The translations under genes and the position numbers were made by a program. 64,000 bases of DNA from Paragonimus skrjabini miyazakii (lineage: Eukaryota; Platyhelminthes; Trematoda; Plagiorchiida; Troglotrematidae), in contig JTDE01001011.1 in NCBI GenBank assembly GCA_014338405.1, positions 72,538 through 136,537 on the forward strand. Direction: 5' to 3'. Shown piece after piece: positions 48,988 to 60,159 of the stretch. How positions within the stretch are numbered: position 1 is the stretch's first letter; each line of letters opens with the position of its first letter. The notes beneath the pieces are model-generated. The model did not search any database and had not been told where the DNA came from. It was given only the letters and a program-made list of their open reading frames with translations.

Positions 48988-50052
48988 AAAAGGCTAATAG
49001 CTCAGGGTTCTTTTGATGTAACAATATTCTGAATGATCTAGGTGGGTCAACCTGGTGACCTGTTATCATCAGGTGTCTGGCAATCGCTGATGCAGGGCTT
49101 CGAGTAACTGATCCACCGGTTTCAGATTGTTGTCATGAGTTGTTTGAACCAATTCGCTGAGATAGCTGTCAGTCTGTTCTGCCCATGTAAGCGTCACAGC
49201 AACTGCAAGTGAACTGATAAACAACGTGAGAGACAGAATGGCCAGACAGACTTCGTTCGCGATTGTGTAGAACGGGTCCTTTGATGGTTTGAATCAAGCA
49301 TAATTGGGCAGCTGCGTACCTACGGGATAGGGCATATTGCAATTTGTGTTTTATGTCATTTGCCAGATGATCACCTTAGAATTCCAAAAATAAGAATATA
49401 TCTTTCTTTCGGACTGTTTGCATTGGCTCATTGCAGTTGTTCATTCTGCTATGAATGTCAGTGAACTTTTCAGGATGTCCGTTAGCCACCAAAGTGTTCC
49501 TCAGCATTTCTTGTTCTATCTGCAACTTATCGGGGGTGCAAATATGTCTTGTCCTATGAAATAGGGTTTTGACCAAACCCCGCTTGTATGCTATCGCAGC
49601 AAAGCTGGAGAACTGCAGATATTGTCCGCCTCATGTTGTCTTGCGATTGACCGATCGTTGCAATGTTCCATCCCTACGCCTAGTGATGAGCACATCTAAG
49701 AATGCTAAACTACCGTTTGATTCACTTTCGTCAGACAAGGATAGGTTTGGATGAATAGAGTTAAGAAGATTAAAAAATAAACCAAAATGGGCAGTGTCCG
49801 TAAAAATCAAAATATCATCAACATACCGTCTGTACAATAAGGCTTTGACAATATTATGTGAGACCTACCGTTCAATCACTCCCAGAAGATGTTGGCTAAT
49901 GTTGGGCTTAACGGACTTCTCCATCTACTTGTCCATAAGAAAGTCCTTCAAAATTGAACCTGACATTTTCTGTACACAATAAAATGAGATCCTTGAGATA
50001 CTCAAGTGGAATACCTATATAACAGTTATGGCTGGAAATAAAATCACATAAA

Positions 50053-50420
50053 TCAGTTACTCGAAGCCCTGCATCAGCGATTGCCAGACACCTCGTGATA
50101 ACAGGTCACCAGGTTGACCCACCTAGATCATTCAAAATATTGTTACATCAAAAGAACCCAAAGCTATTGGCCTTTAGCGTAGCCATGTTGATTAGAACTG
50201 ACCAGCCGACGCTATGTGCACAAAAGTGGTTGAAACAACCCATAGGGTTGCCGTGGTGGTGAGGACACAATATGTGGTATGACTGTATGCGTGTCCGTAC
50301 CCTATCTATCTCTGTTTGTGTGACATATATAACTCGCATGTTTTACGTTCGCGACTGATGAGAGTAAACGAAATGTTAACATATCGCAACAAATGTCTTC
50401 TTGCTGCATTGATGGACTTT
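50053..50420 (+). mobile_element. Penelope-like element (family A), plus copy, tail only
   Basis: It encodes the last part of the GIY-YIG endonuclease on the plus strand (VTRLTHLDHSKYC frame mixed with NPKLLAFSVAMLIRTDQP, TLCAQKWLKQPIGLPWW, stop at 50260-50262), followed by the 3' tail with a hammerhead. It is the inverted partner of 48240-49110 and lacks the nested insertion. It meets the truncated 5' end of the minus copy at 50053-50058. Confidence 0.85.
50348..50388 (+). ncRNA. hammerhead ribozyme in PLE-A plus tail
   Basis: GCGA (50351-50354) pairs with TCGC (50384-50387) as stem I. The core CTGATGAG is at 50355-50362 and CGAAA at 50369-50373. Helix III is the ten-base palindrome ATGTTAACAT (50373-50382), and the cleavage base is A at 50383 (ATA triplet). 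The palindrome favours an intermolecular or tandem dimer. Confidence 0.8.
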
Positions 50421-51069
50421 TAGAAATCCCATTCTTTCCGTTCTTTTATCGCCCGTATCTCGTTCACTTCGAAATGAAGCACAACATTTCACTATGATCA
50501 ATGGAAATGAATGTGACTGCCGTGTAATCAGCTATGAGGTCTGATTTGACGTAAGCTGATGAGAATGCATTCTTAACATAATGAAGCGATTTTCAGAGTT
50601 TTTTTTGCACAAGCGTACTTCATATAAAAATTTCTCTGTCATCTTTGTGATTGTGAAAATTAATTTGACTAACGTCATGATCATATGTCCAGTTTTTAAA
50701 TGATATCTCTTATAGAAACGTCAGAAAACGTGTTGGTTTTGTGACCGAAATTTTAAGGAAGAATGGGTGAAGGTACCGCGAGGACATGTTTGAAATTCAT
50801 TTTGTTGGGGTATCTGTAACAAAAATACAACATTTTGCGGATGATTAACTATGAGCCGACAAATTGAAGTTGTCCCATGAAACAGGTTCTATAACACACA
50901 TGCGCACATCAAGGAAGATGCAACAGTAATGATAAACAGTTTCAGCTGTTAACGTGGTTATTCACGAAAGCTCGTTTTGGCATGATCCATAATGTTTATG
51001 TGATCACTTTCACCGCCGTTCTCCCTTCATACTGATAGTGCAGTGAAGATGAGCGATCGTAATATACTA
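50421..51069. other. non-coding stretch, nothing recognised
   Basis: It lies between the PLE-A tail and the Gypsy LTR fragment. CTGATGAG near 50561 lacks the other hammerhead parts. Confidence 0.5.
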
Positions 51070-51352
51070 CTCATACCACTGCTATTCAGTTGTAGGGTCG
51101 GAGCAAATATTTTGACATCGTACAAGCCGCAGGAAAAATGCAGGAAGGAAAATCGAGGTGCAGCATAGCCCATAATGGTCTCTGCTACTTAAAGGAACTG
51201 TGCATTGACGTCTGCGGCAGCCGGGACGGTCTGGGGCCGAATACCGCGTGCAAATGAGTGGTTTTGTTTCTAGTCTTGTTTAAACGATTCACCCATGTAT
51301 TGCTTTGTCGAATAAACAACCCTCGTGCCGTCCGCGTTCTTGGATCACAACA
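51070..51352 (+). repeat. LTR of the 13.4-kb Gypsy family, solo or fragment
   Basis: It aligns with the reverse complement of 13370-13660: CATACCA-NNATATTCAGT, GGAAAAAT-CA-GAA, GGTGCAGCAT, GAACTGTGCATTG, GGTTTTGTTT and CGCGTTCTTGGATCACAACA at the end. AATAAAC at 51311-51317 is a candidate poly(A) signal. No pol sequence is adjacent. Confidence 0.65.
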
Positions 51353-52309
51353 ATAGTACGTTCTTCCGGATCACGTAGTTTTAAGTGACCTGGCCTGCAT
51401 ATCAGTTTACTTCTGTGCAGTAATCTAATACCAAGATCTCCTGATAATTTGTAAGATATCCGCACAAAATTTTGTACGAATGAAGTCAAACAGTTTGAGC
51501 ATCATGTTTAACATGTTATTGATAAATGAATTGCGTTGTTAGCGTGATTTCGATTACAACACTCCTGAGGAAGGCCACCTGTGATAGTTTAAACATAGAG
51601 TATTACAACTTGCTCATAACGTTGTGTTATTCTCAATCCATTTATCAATCTCCTGATCATTCTATGCAGAGGGTTGCCAACAGATCGGATTTATATAACG
51701 GTTTATAAGCTGAGTATTCCTGTTTGTTTAACTATACTGCCAACACTACATTAATTCCTTTGTGCATATTTTCTATTCACAGATTTGGACGAGGTTACTG
51801 CCTGCATAAATCACACAGTCTATAAATGCGATGCAATGTAAAGTAGAATTGAGGTGACGTTTTCATTATGAATGGTGCGTTTTGTTATGTGTTGAACACG
51901 ACATAAAATTTGAAGTTGTTACAAGTTCAGTGAAGTATTTCTTTTTTCACGAAAAATTGTTACACAGCTGCCTTTGAGTGACAGCCTCATTTTTCTACAG
52001 GCAGTATCCGATTTCCATCACGATTACACCGGGAGATTGATATAGATGGTATAGGGTACCTTCACACAGGGGTCACTATTGCTATTTACGAAATTGCATC
52101 AGTTGAATAGAATTTCACTGGAAAAATGTCACTCAGAGTAAAACGTCGTTCAAAAACCATCTTTTTATTACTAACACTGGACACACAAAATAGAATGAGA
52201 AATGAGTAAATAGTAAGTGAATATTCTAGTCCAAATTATTAAAAAAATTCTATTGATTCACCAAAGGTTTTCCTCTATTTGATAGTCGCTTGTTTATACC
52301 TGGGGCTCA
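51353..52309. other. non-coding stretch, nothing recognised
   Basis: I see no repeat partner in the window and no coding frame with support. Confidence 0.5.
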
Positions 52310-52490
52310 ATTGTTCATCAGCGATATATAGAGAATTATGACTGGCGCCGGTTGACACAAGTCCAATCCCATCATCATACTTTTCAAAAGAACCTAACTG
52401 AAAAGTTTATGGGAATGTGACAGGTGCGACTATTTTTGTGTGATGCTCAAATCATATCAGCCGAATCCTCCACTACTTACCAGAAATTCG
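52310..52490 (+). mobile_element. hammerhead SINE, copy f, 3' part
   Basis: It shares the tail AACTGAAAAGTTTATGGGAATGTGACAG and the 3' end CAAATCATATCAGCCGAATCCTCC...ACTTACCAG with copies d and e. The tRNA-like head and ribozyme are missing or unrecognisable. Confidence 0.5.
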
Positions 52491-54689
52491 ATACTTTTAA
52501 AACGTGATTGATTAATTTGCATTTGCCATTTCCTCTGATGAATTTGAAATAAGAGAGTAGGGCACATAAATTTCTGCAGCCGTAGTCTGCTAGGTTGCAC
52601 AGGCTTTGATCAATAAGTATGCATTAATCAGAATGAGCGCAAATCTTAATGAGCCGTTGAAGTGCTCCGTGAACGGAGCCAGGAAACGCAGTTGAACAGG
52701 TCGAAACTAGTTCGGACCGAGTAGAGGCAAACCGTCACGTAATAAGTTTGGACAAACGATGAATCGAATATGCTCACGATGAATAGAATATGCAGAATAG
52801 AATATGTAGAAGGATACAAAAACAGCACGATGTCAGTTTGATCACCTGGGGCGCACTGTATGATGAAGTGTGGAAGTTCCTTTTATAAAGTCGGGTTGGA
52901 CTAGTTTCTAGCAATTTGTGACATACGATTTTTATAACACGAGCAACGAAGCCACTGGACTGTCAGTTTTTATAAACAAAACAAAACGGATTACAGTGTA
53001 AGAAGAAGAAATTACTCACGCCGCTTACAAATAATGGAACATAGGTGCAACCTCCCCCTTGGTCAAGCACAAAGCATTTTGTTCTGGGCGACAGTTAACA
53101 GAAAAAAGTAAACATGCTCACGTAGAGTGAGCAACCGACGTAGTGGTGTTACAATTGAGATCAGCCTATTGATTGCCTGTAGATTTCGAATGAATTTCGA
53201 ACGTTGGAAATACAGAGTGTTGTCGAGTGACTGAACAGTCTAAACCTATTATCATTTATACAAATGAGGCTGCAAAAAAGACACAAATCAGTCTTAAGTT
53301 TAGCTGAGTGAGTAGCTCCATCACACCGACTATCCGTGCAGTATTCCATAGGTCATGACGACGAGTGAATCGTTGTTGTGTCCCTGATGCATACACACAC
53401 AAAGGCACTACAGTTTTTTCACAAATGTTCCAAGGTCAAGCATTTAGCCACTGTAATACACAAAAGATAGTCTAGAGGTGAAGAAATGGCAAAATGGCTC
53501 ACATTTCCCTTCAAGCAGACGATCACGTTAATCATGCATCCAAGATTCTGTAAAAGATAACAACTTCCCTCATCTATTAGAGGCAATATTTGGCAATTAC
53601 AGGACCTTTAAAACAACAATTTCAGTTGCATTTTGATTGCAATTGTGTTTGTGCATTCATCCTAATGTTACTGACACACAAACAACACCAAATAGCTCAG
53701 CCAACGTTTATGGTTGCCTTGATTGTTCTCAACTGGTCCCTGGAAAGTCAACGACGTCAAGCAGTGAGAAACACACTAGATAATCACCTTCGCATATGAG
53801 ATGAAAACACGATTCGAAAGCACGTCACTAGTTCGTCACCCACAGTGTTATACAGTGTTTTTATAAGAGGTCCCATGGTCACCGGTAGGTTTACAAAAGG
53901 TTTTTTTGAACAACCATTGTTAGTCGAGGTCTTCTACGAAATTAGTTGAAAATAGTCACGATGGGACGGTCTAAAAACCCAAATTGCCGTCCTGTCATTA
54001 CGGTGCAAGTGACCGAAATGGATCTGCACCTGCTCGGGAAATCCCGTTTCCAGAGCGATCATTTTCCACTTGATCGACACTGACCACCAAATGACGTTGG
54101 GAGAAGCTTTCGGACTTGTCTGCAAGTTTCGCTAGTCCCACTCCAGACCTGTCCCAGTGTGACTGCTATGACGTACACATGCTATTGCCACTGGACCTCA
54201 CAGTCCATATATGTGTACACAAAAGCAGTTCATACAAACTCTCTATCTCCCCTGGTTAATTTTTCCAGGACCACTTAAAATGTGAGCAAGCGTGAACCAC
54301 TTGACACCGACGAATACGCTTCATTGAAGACACGTGTGATACTCTCACATTCACCAATACCCCCACCTTCTGCCAGTATAGTGTGAGCCACACTTCTCGG
54401 ATTTGTAGTGACCTATTTTATCCGGTTTTCCTACACAGTGTGCACATATCCTGTGTAATTGTAAAAACATCAGATTGACCCAAAACAGCTGTTTGCATGG
54501 TTGACTTTCAATGAATTCTGTGAGAATATGGAAAGCTATAAAATGGGCTATCCATCAGAAACTAACGATTCACATTTAACACTGTTGTGCCGTCGTCGAT
54601 TGAAGTTCTTTAGATACACAGACACACTAATTATATCAGTACGATAAACAGTAGAAAACTGTCCGTGCTGAACAAACGGTTTTGTTTGA
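52491..54689. other. non-coding stretch
   Basis: 53934-54125 (minus) is an open, somewhat GC-richer frame without a recognisable domain. Nothing else can be named. Confidence 0.4.
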
Positions 54690-54714
54690 TCATCAAAACA
54701 GCAAGAAGACAAAC

Positions 54715-54757
54715 GTTGCAGGATGTTAACATTTCGACTTATCTCATCAGCCGCATA
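54715..54757 (-). ncRNA. hammerhead ribozyme in PLE-B tail
   Basis: Minus strand: TGCGG (54755-54751) pairs with CTGCA (54721-54717), including one G-T wobble, as stem I. The core CTGATGAG is at 54750-54743. Helix II is GA-TAAG-TC, then GAAA. The palindrome ATGTTAACAT (54732-54723) is helix III and C at 54722 is the cleavage base (ATC triplet). All core bases are conserved. Confidence 0.82.
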
Positions 54758-54835
54758 CTAAATACACACAGAATATATAACAAAGGCGCATGACAACGAC
54801 AGTTGAATAGAGTGAATGTTTAGGTCGAAAAGCCG

Positions 54836-55465
54836 CTACCAGGAGAGGTGGACTGCGTGAACCATCAATTTTTGTGCACACAACACTGGCTTTCTTTGTT
54901 TGATCAACACAGCTTCACTGATGGCCAGAATTTTGGGGTTTGGGTGTCGTAGCAACACCGTGAATGACCTGGTTGGGTCGACGTTGTGACCTGTCTCCAA
55001 TTGACCATGCCGGGTTTCGCGTTTCGTTGCTCCTTTGACTGCTTGTTAGCTCAGCAGACTGAATCAACCATTTTGGGAGGTGTTCGGCCACAGGTTGACA
55101 AAGATATAGCTGTCATTGCAACTGCAAGCGGACTGATAAACGACATGTGAGACAGAATAGTCAGGTGTGTCACGTCTAGCGTTTCCATAACTAACTCCCC
55201 GAGTTGATGATAAGAGGCACAATTCAGCTGCAGGGTATGTACGATTCACAGATGACTGAAGCTGATGAAGCAGTATTGTGGACAAATAGTCTCCCTTGAA
55301 TTGTAGTTTTATGAACATCTCTTTTTTCTTTGCTGTATGAACTGCAGCTCTTTCTGTTGTTTTCTTGCTATGAACCGAGATAAACTTATCCGGATATCCG
55401 TTAGCAAGTAATGCGGTTGTTAGGAAATCTTCCTCTTGTGTCAGCCGGTCATCTGTACGGATTCG
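54836..55465 (-). pseudogene. PLE-B linker and GIY-YIG endonuclease
   Basis: It follows the reverse transcriptase after an in-frame TGA (55466-55468, probably a decayed CGA codon) in the same frame. The linker has LTQEEDFLTTALLANGYPDK and FIKLQFKGDYLS. The nuclease starts with SHVVYQSACSCNDSYI, the cysteine pair and Tyr-Ile of the PLE GIY-YIG fold. Then the frame shifts: HLPKWLIQSAEL is in another frame, and ETGHNVDPTRSFTVLLRH, ILAISEAVLIKQRKP and VLCAQKLMVHAVHLSW return to the first. The nuclease normally nicks the target DNA that primes reverse transcription. Confidence 0.85.
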
Positions 55466-56341
55466 TCAGGCTCTGTCAAACAATGTTTTAGCTAAACCCC
55501 GCTTGTAGATCATGGGTGCAAAATTGGAGAACTGGAGGTATTGACGGCTCCAAGTGGCTTTGCGATAAACCAACCGCTGCAGCGTGTCGTCAAGATGTCT
55601 CGTAAGTGAGACGTCTAGAAAAGCTGGGCTTCTATTCGACCCATTTTCATAAGTAACAGACAAATTTGGATGTATGGAGTTCATCAGGTTGAAAAATGGA
55701 AGAAACTTGTCACTCTCAGTAAAAATCAAGATATCATCGGCGTACCTTTTGCATAAAGTAGTCATGGCACTATTATCGACAATTTGTCTTTTTATCATTT
55801 CAAGGGAAACATCCGCTAACGTTGGGCTTAGTAGACTGCCCATGGCTACTCCATCAATTTGCTTGAAAACAACTCCTTTGAACTCAAAACGAACGTTTTC
55901 TGTATATAAGAAAATGAAATCCCTGAGGTAGTCGAGAGGAAGCGACAAGTGAATATTCTGAATTGAAATAAAATCACAAAGAAAATTTACAGTCTCATGC
56001 AGAGGAACATTAGTTAACAAAGATTGCACATCGATAGAGTACATTGTTTTTGAACTCACAGAAACCTCCTTTAAGCCGTTTACTAACTCAAATGAGTCTT
56101 TGATACAGTGGGGTGACAGCAGTTTCCGAACTGAGTTAGGTACCTCAACGAACCTTCGAGCCAGCTGGTGGTAGGGTGAATTGTCCATGGCCAAGATGGG
56201 ACGTAGCGGAACACCTTCTTTGTGTATTTTTGGTGCGCCTCTCATATACGGCGTTTGCGTTCCACCTGGTTTTAACTGTCTATACTGAGCCTCATTGATG
56301 AACCCATGTAACTGCAATATTTGGAGTTGTTTTGCAATCTA
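55466..56341 (-). pseudogene. PLE-B reverse transcriptase domain
   Basis: The frame is open for about 290 codons. In order: GFINEAQYRQLKPGG, MRGAPKIHKEGVPLRPI (a PLE signature, with PKIHK), YSIDVQSLLTNVPL (first catalytic Asp), IDGVAMGSLLSPTLAD, the catalytic box RYADDILIF (YADD at 55744-55733), then NSIHPNLSV and AFLDVSLTRH. The usual signature is GLPKIHK, here GAPKIHK. The N-terminal few hundred residues of a full PLE protein are missing, so this is a truncated insertion. The ATG at 56317 is simply the first in frame, not a true start. Confidence 0.9.
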
Positions 56342-56360
56342 TTTTTCTACCAGTATTCAA

Positions 56361-56602
56361 TATTCAAATTAGTTGACGTGTTTGCAAAAATTCAGGTGAA
56401 CCCATTCAATGGTTCCTCAGCGATCGGACAACGGACGGTGGAATACACGTCAACGTATAAGCATGGACCCTACATCCAAACTGTAACCGAATACAAGAAA
56501 GAAAGTCTTCATTTTAGCGACAATGCATCTCGATTTTTGTCAAGAAGGCAAAAACAGAACTTAATAACTACTAGTAATACCGATGTTATTTTGTTTGATT
56601 GA
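56361..56602 (+). repeat. unknown open-frame block, plus copy
   Basis: It is nearly identical to the reverse complement of 59555-59790. Both read FKLVDVFAKIQVNPFNG, HGPYIQTVTEYKKESLHF and SRRQKQNLITTSNTD in an open frame. In this copy the similarity ends at about 56600. I do not recognise the protein. The PLE-B truncation point lies directly beside its left end, so the PLE may have inserted here. Confidence 0.7.
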
Positions 56603-59398
56603 ATTTTAGTAGCGGGCCACCTCGATGAGTTTGTCACTTAGTCACTTATATGAACTAATACGGGTGAGATCTGACGTCTTCATTTGATAGCACAAATGCC
56701 GATATCGTTTTTCAACTTGGCTATACTATTTACTTGTTGGGTATATCCAGAACAATATACAGTTCACTGTCTACTACATCGTACATACTTCAAAGTGAAA
56801 CTCGTCAACTACACTTAGCATGTATATAAGCTCGAATTTAGTTGTTACTAATGTCCGACCCCAAAACGAAACCTCAAAATCTCAGCATTTAGATTCAACT
56901 TTCCCAACACCCATTCACGTCTACCTACCGAAGTTTAATGCGGGTTGTATTCTGGTAAGTTTACATAACTATACTTAACCCAGCAAGGCAACATGCAGCT
57001 GCATGGGATTGACCATAAGGCGTGTCAAAAAGTCTCGCATTATGGTAGAACTTAAAAAAGAAAACCACGAACAATAGTGCCATCATGTATGCGTCTTTAT
57101 ACATATATGTAAGTATATAAATATGTATATTTTTGAGACTGTATATTATTGTTCAACTATACATCGTACATGCAAACAAAAGTGCAGTAGACCATTACTT
57201 TCTGTTCACTGGCTTTGATGATCAGTTAAACGCCTTCACTCCCAAGCTCATTTACTCCATGATACAGGCAGTCAAAAGAATTAGTTCATTCGATTGACGG
57301 TTGATTCGATTTCCTTTACGTTAGTCTGAATAAAACAGTAGTCTGTCGACTGTCGATGTCTGAATAAAAAGCTATCAGTCATATCAAAATTAGCCTGAAG
57401 CAAATGACTGATTGTGTGCATTGAACTTGTTCGCTCTGTGATGCAAGCACAGACTTTCTGATTAGGATATGGATGATCGAGTCAACATTTCACATGAAAT
57501 GACAATACACTCTTGAACAACCAGGTACTTTTTGAAATGAGGGGGGTTAAAAACAATATCGTGAAACATTAAATGAATAAACGTGAAAAACATCGAGTTA
57601 ACTTTCAGCGTTAATCGGAGTGTTTGCCTGTGAATAATATTTATATTTTCTTTCTTTTTATTCGTATTCAGAATAAACCTCTGGAGTCTCCAGCTGCGGG
57701 TATAGAACAACAGGAATTTGATTTGTTTACTCCGGATGGATAAGAGTGCGATCAGTGATTGACACTTTAAAAGAATGTACCAACACAATGAAAACAGGGA
57801 AAATTCATTCAGACACACATGAATCGATTCCATACTCGGTTATTTATTGTACTTCTAAACTAACTGTTTCGTTGAACTTAACACAACGAGTGGGCAAACA
57901 CAAACCTTTTTTTATGTCCTTCGGAAAGCTTATTGCGCCGGGAATTATGCACGTTGGCGAATCATAAATGCGCCTATCGAGTAGAAACTAAATTACACAG
58001 CTTTTTTGTAGTAACAGTGGAACGATTGAATTATAAAGTTTTACATATGCCATCGTTCGGACATGCTTGGATGGGCGCTCAGTAGTGATGATGTCCACTT
58101 ATCACTTACAGGGTCGCGAGTCCGAGTTTGTTTGCCACATCTGATGCACCCTATGTTTGAACAACCCTAGAGCATTGGGAGTGCACTGCACTTAACCTGT
58201 CACGTGGCAGCGAACGAACTCGAATGTGAAAACGGGGAACGTAACTCGATACACTGTGGTACGTTATTCTCAGCAGGAAATCCGAGCATACTTGATGGAA
58301 AATTTGTCTGAACTGCTGAGCTCCTTTCAATAACCTAAAAATCCAGTTTATACTACCCTTTGTTCAAGCAAAAGTCTACTTCATAAGAATTCGGCCAATA
58401 AGTCTGAAGTCAAGTCGTTTACATCAGTCACACCACAAAATGTATATCGATGGATACACTTCATTGGGTAGGCTGTCACAAATATGTTCACCCAAGATAA
58501 CTTTTGTCTTGACTGAGTTCGTCATTATACATAGTTTCTGATAAGGTGACGTGGTAACTGGCGGAAAATTCAAGTTGGTTTTTAGAATTTTGGAAACTGT
58601 CGGCGGTTTACAAAGTATTAATTAGACAGCATCATGATGTAATAGGCCATCTTATGCCGCTCGAATATATTTTGTCTCAAATAAACACATACTTGAGTAT
58701 GAGGTAAATATTTCTGTTATGAATTATAAAAGTGATATCGGGTGACAGCCGACAGAAACTTGAGTTAATGAGATTGATTTTCTCAAAGAATAAACCAAAA
58801 AGAGAATCCATTCTTCTTCAGTGAGTTAGTATCATACCTGTTATTTATGTAATTTCATTTAATTCATTCACATATTCAACTTTCTACTGAAAATTTTAAG
58901 GAGGAACAGTGTGAAAGTAGGTTCATTTAAGTTGTCCCGCGTTGTCACTATAGTGAAACCATTTTGGGAAGCAAACACGTTTGTAAAAGCGGTCGAATTG
59001 TTAAGTAAAGAAAACCGGATGATTTTGGAGTAACTTGTAAGCATTTAGTTTAACATCTGAATCAAAAATACTTTCAGCTCCAGTGTATCAGTTAGGAGTG
59101 TTGTGTATACCTGTATTGATGTAATGGCTTTCAGTCCTAGACCTATGGTGCAACATGGCGGTGTTTACTATTCTGTCCGAATTTTTTAAAATTCCTTTCA
59201 GTCATCAGTTTCATTAAAACGCTTTTTGGTTAAAAACACTGCACAACAATTTTGTTCATGGGTATATATTCAATCAAAAAAAGGCGTTGCATCTGCACAA
59301 AACTTTACTGCTTTATACAATGCTTGCTAACGTATCTAGTGAGCTTGACACTGAAACCGCAAGTTCCGACATGTGTCTGAATCTTTTTCAGTTGTGCA
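56603..59398. other. non-coding stretch between inverted blocks
   Basis: It has a TA-rich run at 57095-57140 and a tRNA-like patch at 58055-58150 (GGGCGCTCAGTAGTGATG, then GGGTCGCGAGTCCGAG). Near 57671 a good acceptor (TTTTTATTCGTATTCAG) precedes 23 open codons (NKPLESPAAGIEQQEFDLF...), and another frame stays open from 57746 to 57967; together these may be a broken or real exon, but I cannot assign them. Confidence 0.35.
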
Positions 59399-59794
59399 TC
59401 ACGCTTCATCAAGTTGCTGACTAATGGCTTGCTGTGAACTTGAATTCCGTTTAATACAAACAGATTTCCAATGATATTTATATCCATCAAATTGGAAAAC
59501 AATTTTATGAAAGTCGGTTTCAGTTCCCCGGTTCGATTCCAATCTAAAATGAATAATATCGGTATTACTAGTAGTTATTAAGTTCTGTTTTTGCCTTCTT
59601 GACAAAAATCGAGATGCATTGTCGCTAAAATGAAGACTTTCTTTCTTGTATTCGGTTACAGTTTGGATGTAGGGTCCATGCTTATACGTTGACGTGTATT
59701 CCACCGTCCGTTGTCCGATCGCTGAGTAACCATTGAATGGGTTCACCTGAATTTTCGCAAACACGTCAACTAATTTGAATATAAATTTATGCAA
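59399..59794 (-). CDS. unknown conserved open frame (131 codons), exon or element fragment
   Basis: The frame runs from 59794 to a stop at 59399. Its first 85 or so codons match the plus block at 56361-56602, with very few differences. It then continues, unlike that copy, with FHKIVFQFDGYKYHWKSVC and a Gln/Ser-rich end. Possible splice acceptors (AAAATTCAG at about 59747, CATTTTAG at about 59546) occur inside. I do not recognise a family. The two near-identical copies suggest either a recently moved element or a duplicated exon. The start is uncertain. Confidence 0.35.
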   Translation of the reverse strand: MHKFIFKLVDVFAKIQVNPFNGYSAIGQRTVEYTSTYKHGPYIQTVTEYKKESLHFSDNASRFLSRRQKQNLITTSNTDIIHFRLESNRGTETDFHKIVFQFDGYKYHWKSVCIKRNSSSQQAISQQLDEA

Positions 59795-60159
59795 GTAGGG
59801 CTTTTACCTTAGAGAACGTTGTCAGCTATAACACCCGGTTTTCTTGGGTAGGGCTAGTCACGAATGCGGCATTAGTTCATTAGAAAGACGGTGCATCGAC
59901 AGAATGACGACCATAGTTTCTGACAAACATCAGATGTGTCACGTTTTGTTTGCAATTTAATTTTCGTCTGATGTGTGCTCGTTACATAGATTGTTTGAAC
60001 GGAAAGTAGAAATCAGGCAGAAGTGGATGGGTTTTAAACAGTTTCTCTTTACCGTTGTAGCAATAAAACCGTCGTTGTGTTTCGTAGTGAGCTGCTTCTT
60101 CCTCCACATAGGGTTGATGGGGTTTAATTATCCCGTTGATTATTCCGTCAACTTAGAAC
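59795..60159. other. non-coding stretch
   Basis: A plus frame at 59973-60248 is partly on the tail of PLE-C copy 2 and has no recognisable motif. Confidence 0.4.

Larger units (their letters stand above)
48240..50058 (-). mobile_element. Penelope-like element (family A), minus copy, 5' truncated and interrupted
   Basis: Minus order: the reverse transcriptase starts abruptly at about 50058 (LCDFIS, PLEYLKDLILLCTENVRF) and has the catalytic YVDD at 49825-49814, HPNLSLSDESESNGSLAFLD and a long linker to 49376. The endonuclease follows at 49330-48988 (VSHVVYQFTCSC, SAIARHLMITGHQVDPPRSF, LLHQKNPELLA). It breaks there because a different PLE is inserted at 48511-48987, and resumes at 48510-48425 (VAMLIRTHQPALCA, KWLKQPIGLPWW, stop). 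A 3' tail with a hammerhead follows to about 48240. Frameshifts and stops make it inactive. Confidence 0.88.
54690..56350 (-). mobile_element. Penelope-like element (family B), 5' truncated
   Basis: A single element on the minus strand: reverse transcriptase (56341-55466), linker, GIY-YIG endonuclease (stop at 54836-54838) and a 3' tail with a hammerhead. The 3' tail is related to that of PLE-A (CTGATGAG, ATGTTAACAT, TGTCTTCTTGCTG shared). The 5' end stops at the repeat block starting at about 56361. It is the best-preserved PLE coding sequence here, yet still disabled by one in-frame stop and two frame changes. Confidence 0.9.

Noticed and set aside
54140..54290. Additional PLE tail near the PLE-B 3' flank
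   Set aside because: Only very short strings resemble the PLE-A endonuclease tail and no hammerhead parts are present.
57462..57833. 123-codon minus frame
   Set aside because: Composition (Leu, Phe, Ile, Lys) follows the AT-rich base content, no domain is seen, and a competing plus frame overlaps it.
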